Of a DNA stretch of 46,159 bases, positions 24,879 through 32,947 are shown piece by piece (position 1 is the stretch's first letter; each line of letters opens with the position of its first letter). Both the position numbers and the translations under genes were made by a program. Origin of the DNA: Planctomycetota bacterium (lineage in GTDB: Bacteria; Planctomycetota; UBA1135; JAKEFM01); assembly GCA_022616055.1 (NCBI GenBank), contig JAKEFM010000233.1, forward strand, positions 1 through 46,159. The letters are read 5' to 3'. The notes beneath the pieces were generated by a model. It was not told the origin of the DNA. It was given only the letters and a program-made list of their open reading frames with translations, and searched no databases.

Positions 24879-26204
24879 GTGCTGCCGATCCTCCTCCCCC
24901 TCCTCGCCTTCGCCGCCTTCGACCGCATCGTCCTCGCCAACGGCGCCGTCCTCGAGGGGACGATCACCCAGGAGAACGAGGCGACCGTCGAGATCCGCCT
25001 CGTCTCCGGGGGGCTCGTCGGGCTCGAGCGCTCGAAGACGGTCGAGATCGTGCGGGAGCCCCGCCCGGTCGGAGGGTCCGAGGAGGGATCGAAGACTCTC
25101 GACGTCCCCCGACGGGAGGAGTGGTTCCTCGTCCGGGACGGCCGGGGGTCGATCACGGGCGTCCGGAGCGCCTTCCGCTCCGCCGACCTCCACAAGGGTC
25201 GGTCCGCGCTGCGCCTCGAGGAGGTGTGGCGGTTCTTCGAGCCGGAGGGGGAGACCCTCGTCGCGGAGATCGAGTGGGCCGACCCGGAAGGCTCGCCCCT
25301 CGCCTTCCAGTACCGGGAGGAATCCCCGCGGCGCGCGGTCCTCCTCACCGGCGAGGTCCGGGGAGAACGCCTCCACCTCCTCGAGAGGGGGACGGCCGGC
25401 ACGCGGGAGGACTCCCATCCCTTCCCGCGCGGGACCCGCCTCCCCCTCCTCGCGCGGGACGGGCTGCGGGAGAAGCAGCTCGGCAGCGGCCGCGCCTACT
25501 CCTTCTCGGTCTTCGATCCCCGGGAGGGGACCTTCGTCCGCCGGGACTTCGAGTGCCCGATCGACCGGCGCGCCCCCGTCGGGGGGTCGGATCTCCCCCT
25601 CCTCGTCCTCGCCGAGACCCGTTTCGGCCGGCGATCGGAGGAGTGGTTCGACGCGCGGCAGGGGACGGTCCTCCTCGAGGCGAACGGACCCGACCTCGTC
25701 GCCCACCGCTGCACGGCGGAGGATGCCGAGCGGGCGCGGGAGGGCCCGCGGGATCCCTCGAACGGCCTCCTCACCGCCGCGAACGGTCGGCTCCGGTTCT
25801 CCCTTCCGAACCCGAACTGGGAGCCGGTCGGCGGGGGGGAGGGGGCCACGGCCTTCTTCCGCGACCGCGTCGGCGGGGCGCTCCTCTGCGTGTTCCCCCT
25901 CGCCGACCTCGACCCCGAGGTCCTCCTCGACGGGGCGTGCGTCGAGCTCGAGAAGCGCCTGCGCTCGAGCGTGGAGGGGTACGTCCGGACGGAGCTGGCC
26001 CGCGAGACGACCGTCCGCGGGACTCCCGCCCGGGAGGTTCGCTTCGAGGGTCGCGGACCGAAGGGGAGGGTCCTCGGTCGCGCGGTCGTCGTCCGGGGCG
26101 AGCGCGACTGCCTCGCCCTGGTCCTCCTCACGCCCGAGGCGACGCTCGCGCTCGCCTCGGCAGACTTCGATCGATTCCTCGCGGCCGCGGACCTGGCGCT
26201 CTGA
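24879..26204 (+). CDS. Unrecognised exported protein
   Basis: 441 residues from GTG 24879, beginning with a short hydrophobic stretch (LPILLPLLAFAAF) that may be a signal peptide. The next part, DRIVLANGAVLEGTITQENE, resembles the opening strands of small beta-rich domains such as the Sm-like folds seen in planctomycete proteins. The remainder alternates short beta-strands (RGTRLPLLARDGLREKQLG, RRSEEWFDARQGTVLLEAN) and ends with a helix-rich tail (SADFDRFLAAADLAL). No catalytic motif is recognised. A GGGAGGAG tract lies near 24855, too far upstream to be a clear ribosome-binding site. It probably shares a transcript with the metalloprotease gene. Its stop is nine bases from that of the converging gene. 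Confidence 0.7.
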   Translation: MLPILLPLLAFAAFDRIVLANGAVLEGTITQENEATVEIRLVSGGLVGLERSKTVEIVREPRPVGGSEEGSKTLDVPRREEWFLVRDGRGSITGVRSAFRSADLHKGRSALRLEEVWRFFEPEGETLVAEIEWADPEGSPLAFQYREESPRRAVLLTGEVRGERLHLLERGTAGTREDSHPFPRGTRLPLLARDGLREKQLGSGRAYSFSVFDPREGTFVRRDFECPIDRRAPVGGSDLPLLVLAETRFGRRSEEWFDARQGTVLLEANGPDLVAHRCTAEDAERAREGPRDPSNGLLTAANGRLRFSLPNPNWEPVGGGEGATAFFRDRVGGALLCVFPLADLDPEVLLDGACVELEKRLRSSVEGYVRTELARETTVRGTPAREVRFEGRGPKGRVLGRAVVVRGERDCLALVLLTPEATLALASADFDRFLAAADLAL

Positions 26205-26213
26205 CTCCCTCGC

Positions 26214-27950
26214 CTACAGGCTCACCGCGAGCCCGCCGCTCATCCCGCTCGGGAACACGGGATTGACCGGGTCGAAGACGGCCCACTGGGCGTAGGCGGT
26301 CCCACCGCACAGGAGGCCCGCCGGCAGGGGAGCCCCCACGGTGACCGTCCCGGTCGGGCTCGCCGTGACCGGGATGAAGACGTCGGGGCTGACGAGGAGG
26401 CTGCAGGCGGCCGGGCCGCCGAAGGCGGAGAGGGGAACCGGGAGGGGGGCGCCGGACCAGCTCGTATTCGACGCGCCGAGGAGGAGGAGGGCCGGCGAGC
26501 CCGCGGGCGCGGAGGAGAGCGTGATCGCGTAGGTCGGATTCGGCGGGAGGGGAGCCCCCCCGGTCGACCCGATCGAGGGAAAGATGCCGGGGGAGGTCGG
26601 GCAGCCCGTCCCGAACGGGGACTGGAAGCCGCAGTCGCAGGGGTCGAGCTCGAAGTCGGCGAAGGGGATGGCCGGGTTCGAGGCGCCGCCGCCCGTCACG
26701 TCCAGGGCCAGGGCGCCGTTCCCGCTCTCGAGTCCGACGGTGGCGTTCCACGCGTTCGCCCCCGTCGCGAAGGAGCCGAAGTCGTGGTGGAACTCGACCG
26801 CGTCCGTCCCTTCGCGGAAGACCGCGGCGAATCGGACGTTCTCGCCGCTGCCGTTGCCCGGCGCTCGCTCGAGGTTGCGCCACTCGACCGTCAGCGCGCG
26901 GGAGCCGGGGGGGCCGGTCACGAGGTAGGCGGTCGCCGCGGTGGGGGCGAAGTGGGCGAGGTCGTCCCACCAGGGGGCGGCGAGGTCGTTCGGGAATCCC
27001 GCGGTCCCGGGCGGCGCGTTCGCCGGGAACCCGACCGCGAGGGACGAATCGAAGGCGACGAACCCGTTCGCGCTCACCTGGAAGGAGGTCTTCGGGACCC
27101 CGAAGAAGGAGAAGGGGAATCCGATCGGCGCCGCGGCCGAGATCCCCTCGTCCTGGGGAGCGGAGAAGAGGGGGACCGCGCCCGGGGTGCCGACGACCGC
27201 GGGGAAGGGCAACGCGGTCGGGATCGCCGTGTAGGCGAAGGCGACGGTCGGGGTCGCGGGCACCGGCGCGAGGAGGAGGTCGACGGCGGGGAAGACCGGG
27301 TTCGAGACCCCCGCCCCGGTCGCGTCGAATCCGAGGGCCGAGAGCGCGCTCTCGCCTCCGACCGTCGCGAGCCAGGGGTCGGTCCCCGTCGAGAAGCTCG
27401 ACCCGTCGTAGCGGAACTCGACGGTCCCCCCGGCCTCGTTGAGCACGAGCTGGAAGCGGGCGTTCTCGCCGCTCCCGTTGTTCGGGTATCTCTCGAGGTC
27501 GATCCACTCGACGATGAGCTGGCGGGTTCCCGGCGCGCCCACCAGGGCCCGGACGGTCGTCGCGCTCGGCGCGAGATGGAAGAGGTCGGCCCACCAGGGG
27601 GCGAAGAAGTCGCTCGGGGGGGAGATCGAGGGGAGGAGCGTGTTCGTGGAGAAGCCGGCCGGGAGGTTCCCGTCGAGCGCGACGAACCCGTTCGCGCTCA
27701 CCTGGAAGGTCGTCTTCGGCAGGCCGAAGGCGTCGAAGGGGAACCCGATCGTGTCCGGCGCGCTCATCCCGTCGTCGTTCGGGGCCGTGAAGACGACGAC
27801 CGTGGAGGGCCCCCCGAGGATCGTGGCGAAGCCCGGACCGAGGGGGGAGGCCGCGTAGTTCTGGTCGATCGCCGGGCAGGGCTGGGCCCGGACCTCCGCG
27901 CAGATGAGGGAGAGGAAGGGAATGGAGGGGAGGAGGGGAGTTCCCTTCAC
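26214..27950 (-). CDS. Secreted protein with tandem duplicated domain and planctomycete-type C-terminal domain
   Basis: 578 residues from GTG 27950. The leader LLPSIPFLSLICAEVRA ends before QPCPAID, a plausible signal cleavage site. Two domains of about 190 residues repeat: copy 1 (about 45-240) and copy 2 (about 250-437). Each has an IGFPF..FG segment, FQVSANGFVA, a PWW.DL motif, a VEW..LER strand and NGSGEN. The latter two suggest a beta-sandwich that binds a partner, somewhat like the nidogen-type (NIDO) domain. The last 120 residues (from GCPTSPGIF) form a Pro/Gly-rich beta-domain also found at the end of the protein at 35846. No enzyme motif is seen; a surface or matrix role is inferred. 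Codon use is as in the neighbours. Confidence 0.75.
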   Translation of the reverse strand: MKGTPLLPSIPFLSLICAEVRAQPCPAIDQNYAASPLGPGFATILGGPSTVVVFTAPNDDGMSAPDTIGFPFDAFGLPKTTFQVSANGFVALDGNLPAGFSTNTLLPSISPPSDFFAPWWADLFHLAPSATTVRALVGAPGTRQLIVEWIDLERYPNNGSGENARFQLVLNEAGGTVEFRYDGSSFSTGTDPWLATVGGESALSALGFDATGAGVSNPVFPAVDLLLAPVPATPTVAFAYTAIPTALPFPAVVGTPGAVPLFSAPQDEGISAAAPIGFPFSFFGVPKTSFQVSANGFVAFDSSLAVGFPANAPPGTAGFPNDLAAPWWDDLAHFAPTAATAYLVTGPPGSRALTVEWRNLERAPGNGSGENVRFAAVFREGTDAVEFHHDFGSFATGANAWNATVGLESGNGALALDVTGGGASNPAIPFADFELDPCDCGFQSPFGTGCPTSPGIFPSIGSTGGAPLPPNPTYAITLSSAPAGSPALLLLGASNTSWSGAPLPVPLSAFGGPAACSLLVSPDVFIPVTASPTGTVTVGAPLPAGLLCGGTAYAQWAVFDPVNPVFPSGMSGGLAVSL

Positions 27951-28036
27951 GGCCGCGGTCTTCTCCGGTCGGGGCTGCGCGCGGAACTTCCGCTGCGTCG
28001 CGTCGTTCCGGCCCCACCCACTACAAGCCGCCCCCG

Positions 28037-28087
28037 GGCTCCCGTCAACGGCCCGGTCCGGAAGAGGGGCGCCCCGCTCCGGGAGCC
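28037..28087 (-). terminator. Possible hairpin downstream of the hybrid kinase gene
   Basis: GGCTCCCG (28037-28044) pairs with CGGGAGCC (28080-28087), with the palindrome GGGGCGCCCC (28066-28075) between them. It lies just beyond the kinase stop, but there is no T-tract, so an intrinsic terminator is uncertain. Confidence 0.3.
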
Positions 28088-28108
28088 GGGCCCCGCGGCC
28101 GGCCGCCC

Positions 28109-30247
28109 CTACGCGGGGGACCTGGCCCCGGTCCAGCGCCCGATCGCCCGCGCGAGGTCCTCGCCGCGGATCGGCTTCGTCAGGTAGTCGTCCATCCCGG
28201 AGGCGAGACAGCGCTCCCGGTCCTCCTTCGTCGCGTGGGCCGTCACGGCGACGATGGGGACGCGCTGGCCGGGGGCCTCGGCCGCCCGGATCGCCACCGT
28301 CGCTTCGCGACCGTCGAGCTCCGGCATCTGCACGTCCATCAGGACGAGGTCGAAGGTCTCCCGGGCGAAGGCCTCGACCGCCTCCCTCCCGTTCGAGGCG
28401 AGGGCCGGCTCGATGCCGATGCGCCGGAGCAGGGCCGTCGCGACGAGGCGGTTCACCGGGTCGTCCTCGACGAGGAGGACGCGGGGGCCGGCGCCGTGCC
28501 CCCTTCCCGTCCCGCCGGGGGGGGCCCGCCGCGCGACCGCGGGGGCGTCCGCCAGGGTGGAGAGGAGGAGCGAGGCCTTCGCCGGCTTCGTGAGGATCCC
28601 GAAGGAACGGCCCGCCACCTCCTCGCGTCGCGCCCGCAGGGGGAGGAGGAGGAAGGGGTGGGGCGGGGAGCCGCCCCCGGCCGCGCGGATCGCCTCCGCG
28701 AGCGCGATCCCATCCTCCCCGGAGAGGTGGCGGTCGAGGACGATCGCGTCGAAAGGGCGTCCCGACGCGAGGGCTGCCCGGACGAGGGACAGGGCCTCGC
28801 TCCCCGTCGACGTCGCCTCGACCTGGGCGCCCGCCGCCCGGACCTGCTCCGCGAGGAAGTCGCGGGCCGACGGCGGATCGTCGAGGACGAGGACCCGTCG
28901 TCCCGCGAGGGAGGCGGGCGGGGGAGGGGAGACCGCGCCGGACGGCTCGAGAAGGAGCCGGGCGAGGAAGGTGCTCCCGGCCCCGCGCCGGCTCGCGAGC
29001 CCGATCGTCCCTCCCATCAGCTCGGCGAGGCGCCGGGAAATCGCCAGACCGAGGCCGGTGCCCCCGTGGCGCCGTGTGGAGGAGCCGTCTCCCTGGGAGA
29101 AGGGGTGGAAGAGGCGCTCCTGCTGGACCTCGTCGATCCCGATCCCCGTGTCCCGCACGGAGATCCGGACCTCGACCCTCCCGTCCGGACGGACCTCCGT
29201 CTCGGCGAGCAGGACGACCTCCCCCCGTTCCGTGAACTTCACCGCGTTCCCGCCGAGATTGAGGAGGATCTGGCGAAGCCGCGCCGCGTCCCCCCGGAGG
29301 AGGCGGGGGCCGCCGGGGCGCAGCCCGCAGACGAGCTCGAGCCCCTTCTCCTCGGCCCGGGCGGCGAGCCCGTCGGCCACCCCCTCGAGGAGCTCCCGCA
29401 GGTCGAAGTCGTCGGACTCGAGCTCCATCCTCCCCGCCTCGATCTTCGAGAAGTCGAGCACGTCCCCGAGCACGCGCAGGAGGGCCTCGGCGGACCGGCG
29501 CGCGATCTCCGCGTACTCGCGCGCCCGCGGATCGAGGGTCTCGTCGAGGAGGAGGTCGAGGATGCCGATCACCCCGTTCAGGGGGGTGCGGATCTCGTGG
29601 CTGATGTTCGCCAGGAACTCCGATTTCGCCCGGCTCGCGGCCTCGGCCGCCTCCTTCGAATGTCGCAGCGACTCCTCCGCCCGGCGCTCCGAGGTGACGT
29701 CGCGGAAGACCAGGACCGCTCCCCGCAGCGCCCCGTCCCGGACGATCGGGGCGAGGACGTAGGAGGCGGAGAAGGGGGTCCGCTCCCGAGGCGCGAACCG
29801 ACCCACCCCGCTCTGGATCGTGCGCTCCTCGACCAGCTCCTCCCAGCGGGGGGATCGGCCCCCCGGGTTCGCCTCGTCGCGCCCCTCGATCCACTCGAGG
29901 ATCGGCTTACCCCGTCCCTCCTCCTCCTTCCACCCGAGGAGCCGCTCCGCCTCCGCGTTGAGGGAGAGGACCCTCCCCTCGGCGTCGAGGACGCACAGCC
30001 CCTCGCCCACGGACCGGACCACGGCCCGGAGGTGGTCCCGTTCCTCGGCGAGGGTCGAGTGGAGCGCCTGCATCTCCGCGGAGGAGATCTCGAGCGAGCG
30101 TTCGATCGTGTAGCGGTTCCGGTCGGCCTCCGTGTAGCTCGCGCTCGCCCGGTGCAGGAACTGGCTCCACGCCTCGAGGTTCGGCGGGAGGACCTCCCCC
30201 CGCAGCCCCGCCTTCCGCAGCTGTCGCTCGAGGAGGGGGTGGAGCAC
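28109..30247 (-). CDS. Cytoplasmic hybrid histidine kinase (PAS-HisKA-HATPase-REC-REC)
   Basis: 712 residues, no membrane segment. A helical N-terminus (about 1-70, with YTIERSLEISSAEMQAL) leads to a PAS domain (about 75-185). HisKA carries the phospho-acceptor in ANISHEIRTPLNG (H217). The ATPase part has NLGGNAVKFTERG (N334), DTGIGI (D366) and GGTGLGLAIS. The first receiver (about 451-568) has VLVLDDPPS and D505 in IVLDRHLSGEDG, but the usual Ser/Thr is replaced (FLLLPL). The second receiver (589-705) is complete: LLVEDDPVNR, D638 in LMDVQMPELDG, VTAHA and TKP. The GTG start (30247) is one base from the FIST gene stop, so the two are co-transcribed and the FIST protein is the likely sensor partner. 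The output target is unknown. Confidence 0.93.
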   Translation of the reverse strand: MLHPLLERQLRKAGLRGEVLPPNLEAWSQFLHRASASYTEADRNRYTIERSLEISSAEMQALHSTLAEERDHLRAVVRSVGEGLCVLDAEGRVLSLNAEAERLLGWKEEEGRGKPILEWIEGRDEANPGGRSPRWEELVEERTIQSGVGRFAPRERTPFSASYVLAPIVRDGALRGAVLVFRDVTSERRAEESLRHSKEAAEAASRAKSEFLANISHEIRTPLNGVIGILDLLLDETLDPRAREYAEIARRSAEALLRVLGDVLDFSKIEAGRMELESDDFDLRELLEGVADGLAARAEEKGLELVCGLRPGGPRLLRGDAARLRQILLNLGGNAVKFTERGEVVLLAETEVRPDGRVEVRISVRDTGIGIDEVQQERLFHPFSQGDGSSTRRHGGTGLGLAISRRLAELMGGTIGLASRRGAGSTFLARLLLEPSGAVSPPPPASLAGRRVLVLDDPPSARDFLAEQVRAAGAQVEATSTGSEALSLVRAALASGRPFDAIVLDRHLSGEDGIALAEAIRAAGGGSPPHPFLLLPLRARREEVAGRSFGILTKPAKASLLLSTLADAPAVARRAPPGGTGRGHGAGPRVLLVEDDPVNRLVATALLRRIGIEPALASNGREAVEAFARETFDLVLMDVQMPELDGREATVAIRAAEAPGQRVPIVAVTAHATKEDRERCLASGMDDYLTKPIRGEDLARAIGRWTGARSPA

Positions 30248-30248
30248 C

Positions 30249-31391
30249 CTACCCCCGTTCCTGGAGGGTCGTCAGGGTCATCGTCTGGTTGTGGAGGTCG
30301 CTGCGGCCGCTCGCGAAGGGGGAGATCTCGCCGTAGGAGTAGAAGCCGACGACGCGCGCGTGGGGGGGGAGGGCTTCTCCCACCGCCTCGAGCTCCTCCT
30401 CCGTCCGCTCCCCGAGGACGAGCCTCCGGCCCACGCAGCTGACGGCGATCGCGAGGATCGGGCGGCCCGCCTCGCACCGCCGTCGCGCCATCGATGCGGC
30501 CCCCTCCGCGCCGTCGACGAGCCGGTCGAAGTTCGCGTGCATGAGCTGCGCGAGCGATCCCTGCGGGACGTCCCCCGCGAAGGTGAGGGACCGCGCGCCC
30601 TCGTCGACGGCGAGGATCGTCCTCACGAGGCTCTTCCCCTGCGTCGCGTCCGCGCGCAGCGCGAGGGGGAAGAGGAGCGCCGTCGCCGGCAGGCCGGTGG
30701 CGCGCTCGCCGAGGTAGGCCTTGTAGAGATCGAGGGCGGGCCTGCCGTCGAGCTCGAAGAGGACGTTCCCCTCCGAGCGGGTGACGAGCCGCTCCGGCCC
30801 GAACCGGTCCCACCCCCCGTTCGAGCCGTGGCCGATCACGATCCGGTCCCCGTAGAAGCCCACTCCGAAGAGCGACTCGTCCCGGGGTTCGCCCCCCTCC
30901 AGCACCCAGGTTCGGCGGAAGCGGTCCCCGTCGCCGGCGAGCCCGCCGGTCACGGCGACCGGCTCGGGGAGGACGGAGTTCACCCCCCGGATGAGCTCGC
31001 TCCCGTTCACCCGAAGGCCGTCGGAGAGGAGGAACACGCCGCGCAGGTCGGGGCGCAGGAGTCGCCGGGCGAGCTCGGCGCCCGCGCCGCGGGAGTCGGC
31101 CGCGGCGCGGACGTTCGCTCCCGCCACAGCGAGGGAGGTCCCCTCGAAGCGCGCCACCGCCAGGGAGATCCCCCCGTCGCCCACCTTGGCCCCGAAGATC
31201 TCCCCGGAGGTCGAGCAGCCGACGATGGGGGAGCGGGGGAAGGCTTGGCGGACCTCCCGGAGGGGTCCGGGGGAATCGGCGAGTTCCGAGGCGCCGAAGA
31301 GGAGGACAAGCGTCCCCTCTCCGTCCATCGCGGAGGGGAGCGGCGCCGACCAGCCGCTCCGATTCGACCAGCTGAGGGTCTCGATCTTCAT
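30249..31391 (-). CDS. FIST domain sensory protein (FIST-N + FIST-C)
   Basis: 380 residues from ATG 31391. FIST-N is recognised by SPIVGCSTSGEIFGAKVGDG and the following ISLAVARFEGTSLAVAGANV. FIST-C holds YKAYLGERATGLPATALLFP, NFDRLVDGAEGAA, AIAVSCVGRRLVLGERTEEE and ends in VVGFYSYGEISPFASGRSDL and HNQTMTLTTLQER. FIST proteins are thought to bind small ligands such as amino acids and to signal to kinases or cyclic-di-GMP enzymes; here the partner is clearly the adjoining hybrid kinase. It appears soluble, with no signal peptide, so the signal would be cytoplasmic. No clear Shine-Dalgarno or TANNNT element precedes it. The frame is open back to 32189, but that upstream part is antisense to the isoprenoid operon. 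Confidence 0.93.
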   Translation of the reverse strand: MKIETLSWSNRSGWSAPLPSAMDGEGTLVLLFGASELADSPGPLREVRQAFPRSPIVGCSTSGEIFGAKVGDGGISLAVARFEGTSLAVAGANVRAAADSRGAGAELARRLLRPDLRGVFLLSDGLRVNGSELIRGVNSVLPEPVAVTGGLAGDGDRFRRTWVLEGGEPRDESLFGVGFYGDRIVIGHGSNGGWDRFGPERLVTRSEGNVLFELDGRPALDLYKAYLGERATGLPATALLFPLALRADATQGKSLVRTILAVDEGARSLTFAGDVPQGSLAQLMHANFDRLVDGAEGAASMARRRCEAGRPILAIAVSCVGRRLVLGERTEEELEAVGEALPPHARVVGFYSYGEISPFASGRSDLHNQTMTLTTLQERG

Positions 31392-31590
31392 CCGCGTCCG
31401 CCGTTCCCGAGGGTCCTCCGCGCCGGACCGCCTCACGCAAGGGGCACGCCTCGCCGGGGATGCGGGGGTCTCCGGCGGTCGACCGGGTCGGGTATCGACG
31501 ACGCTTCCTCCGCGTCTTGAATCGCGGCCTGCCGCCGGACCGGGCTCAAGAAGCGGTCTACCTCGCGCCGAGTCTCCTCCACCGCTCTGG

Positions 31591-31596
31591 TAGATT
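31591..31596 (+). promoter_or_regulatory. Candidate -10 element of the isoprenoid operon
   Basis: TAGATT lies 23 bases before the TTG start at 31620, in the 228-base gap between divergent operons. This would give a leader of about 16 bases. A -35 is not obvious. Confidence 0.35.
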
Positions 31597-31619
31597 CCCG
31601 CCCTCCTCGCTCCCGACCC

Positions 31620-32225
31620 TTGCCCCGGGAAGACCTCCGACAGCTCATCCACGCCCTGATGTGCGCGTGGGCGCTCCTGTTCCCGTGGATCGGGAAGGGC
31701 GGGGCGATCGCGCTCGGCGCGGTCGCCGTCCTCTTCAACGCCTTCCTGCTGCCCCGCCTGCCGGTCGGGAAGCGGGTGGCCCGGGAAGGGGACCGGCGCT
31801 GGACGGGGGTCCAGTGGTACCCGGTCGCGGTCCTCGCCTTGGTCCTCGCCCTCCCCCTCCACCTCGCGGCGGGGGCCTGGGGGGTCCTCGCCGCCGGGGA
31901 CGCCGCGAGCAATCTCGTCGGGCGCCGGTGGGGGAAAGCGAAGCTCCCCTGGAACCCCCGCAAGTCGTGGGCGGGGACGATCGCCTTCGCGGTCGCGGCC
32001 GGCCCCGCCTCCTACGCTCTGACCGCCTGGTGGTTCGGGCACTCGCGCCCGGATGCCCTCTTGGATCACGCCGTTCCCGTGATGGTCTTCGGGTCGGCCG
32101 CCGCTGCGATCCTCGGAGCGATCGTCGAGACGATTCCAACCCGGATCGACGACAACCTCACCGTGGCGGCGGGGGCGGGGGCGGCGCACGCGATCGTGGC
32201 GGGCTGCTTCGGAATGCTCCGGTGA
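31620..32225 (+). CDS. VTE5/SEC59/DGK1-type CTP-dependent lipid kinase
   Basis: 201 residues, six or so membrane segments. The start at 31620 is TTG. The family signature is clear: AAGDAASNLVGRRWGK (GD 93-94), NPRKSWAGTIAF (K115, S116), VETIPTRIDDNLTVA (E170, DDN 177-179). These match the CTP-dependent kinases that phosphorylate dolichol, diacylglycerol or phytol at the membrane; VTE5 is the phytol/farnesol kinase of plants and cyanobacteria. A related fold occurs in phosphatidate cytidylyltransferases, which is the main alternative. The stop overlaps the start of the DUF92 gene by four bases. Since the next gene is the VTE6-like partner, an isoprenoid alcohol is the favoured substrate; this rests on context. 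Confidence 0.85.
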   Translation: MPREDLRQLIHALMCAWALLFPWIGKGGAIALGAVAVLFNAFLLPRLPVGKRVAREGDRRWTGVQWYPVAVLALVLALPLHLAAGAWGVLAAGDAASNLVGRRWGKAKLPWNPRKSWAGTIAFAVAAGPASYALTAWWFGHSRPDALLDHAVPVMVFGSAAAAILGAIVETIPTRIDDNLTVAAGAGAAHAIVAGCFGMLR

Positions 32226-32947
32226 CGGGGAGCCTCCTCCTCGGCCTCGCCGTGAACGCCGCCGCCGCGGGGGCGGCCTTCGCCCTGCGGACGGTCTCCG
32301 GCACCGGCGTGCTCGCCGGCGTCGCCCTCGGCACCCTGATCTGGTGGGCCCTCGACTGGCGCGGCTGGGCGATCCTCGCCTCCTTCTTCGCGCTCGGCTC
32401 GGCCTTCTCCCGCGTCGGCTGGTCGAGGAAGGCGGCCGCCGGGCTCGCCGAGGCGAACGAGGGGAGGCGCGGCGCCGCCCGCGCGCTGGCGAAGGTCGCG
32501 TTCCCCGCCCTCGCGGCGATCGCGCACGCGATCGACCCGCGCCCCTTCCTCCCGGTCGTCTTCCTCGCCGCCTTCGCGACGGCGCTCGCGGACACGGCCG
32601 GGAGCGAGATCGGCCAAGTCTACGGGAGGCGCCCGGTGACGCTCCCGGCCTTCCGGCCGGCCAAGGTCGGAGCCGAAGGGGCGGTCTCCCTCGAGGGGAC
32701 CCTCGCCGGGATCGCCGCCTCGATCCTCCTCGCGGCCCTCGGCTGGGCGCTGGCCCTCGTCCCCGACCTCGGGGCGCACGCGATCTGGATCGTCGGCGCC
32801 GCCGCCTTCGCGGGGACCACGATCGAGTCCCTCGTCGGCTCGACGCTCGAGGGGAAAGGGAAGGTCGGGAAGGACTTCACGAACGCGATGAACACGGTGG
32901 TCGGCGGCGCGACGGGGGGAGCGCTCGCCGCGCTCTGGATGCGATGA
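32222..32947 (+). CDS. DUF92 membrane protein, VTE6-like isoprenyl-phosphate kinase candidate
   Basis: 241 residues from the GTG overlapping the previous stop. It is almost entirely membrane segments. DUF92 motifs are all present: FFALGSAFSRVGWSRK (55-70), ALADTAGSEIGQVYGRRP (about 121-138), VSLEGTLAG (155-163), ESLVGSTLEG (202-211) and NAMNTVVGGATGG (221-233). VTE6 of plants and cyanobacteria belongs to this family and phosphorylates phytyl phosphate to phytyl diphosphate; most bacterial members are unstudied. Together with the upstream VTE5-like enzyme it could make an isoprenyl diphosphate in two steps. The function here is inferred from family and order; the family assignment itself is strong. 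Confidence 0.85.
   Translation: MTGSLLLGLAVNAAAAGAAFALRTVSGTGVLAGVALGTLIWWALDWRGWAILASFFALGSAFSRVGWSRKAAAGLAEANEGRRGAARALAKVAFPALAAIAHAIDPRPFLPVVFLAAFATALADTAGSEIGQVYGRRPVTLPAFRPAKVGAEGAVSLEGTLAGIAASILLAALGWALALVPDLGAHAIWIVGAAAFAGTTIESLVGSTLEGKGKVGKDFTNAMNTVVGGATGGALAALWMR

Noticed and set aside
31392..32189. N-terminal extension of the FIST gene
   Set aside because: The extension is low-complexity and antisense to the VTE5-like gene; the FIST domain begins close to ATG 31391.
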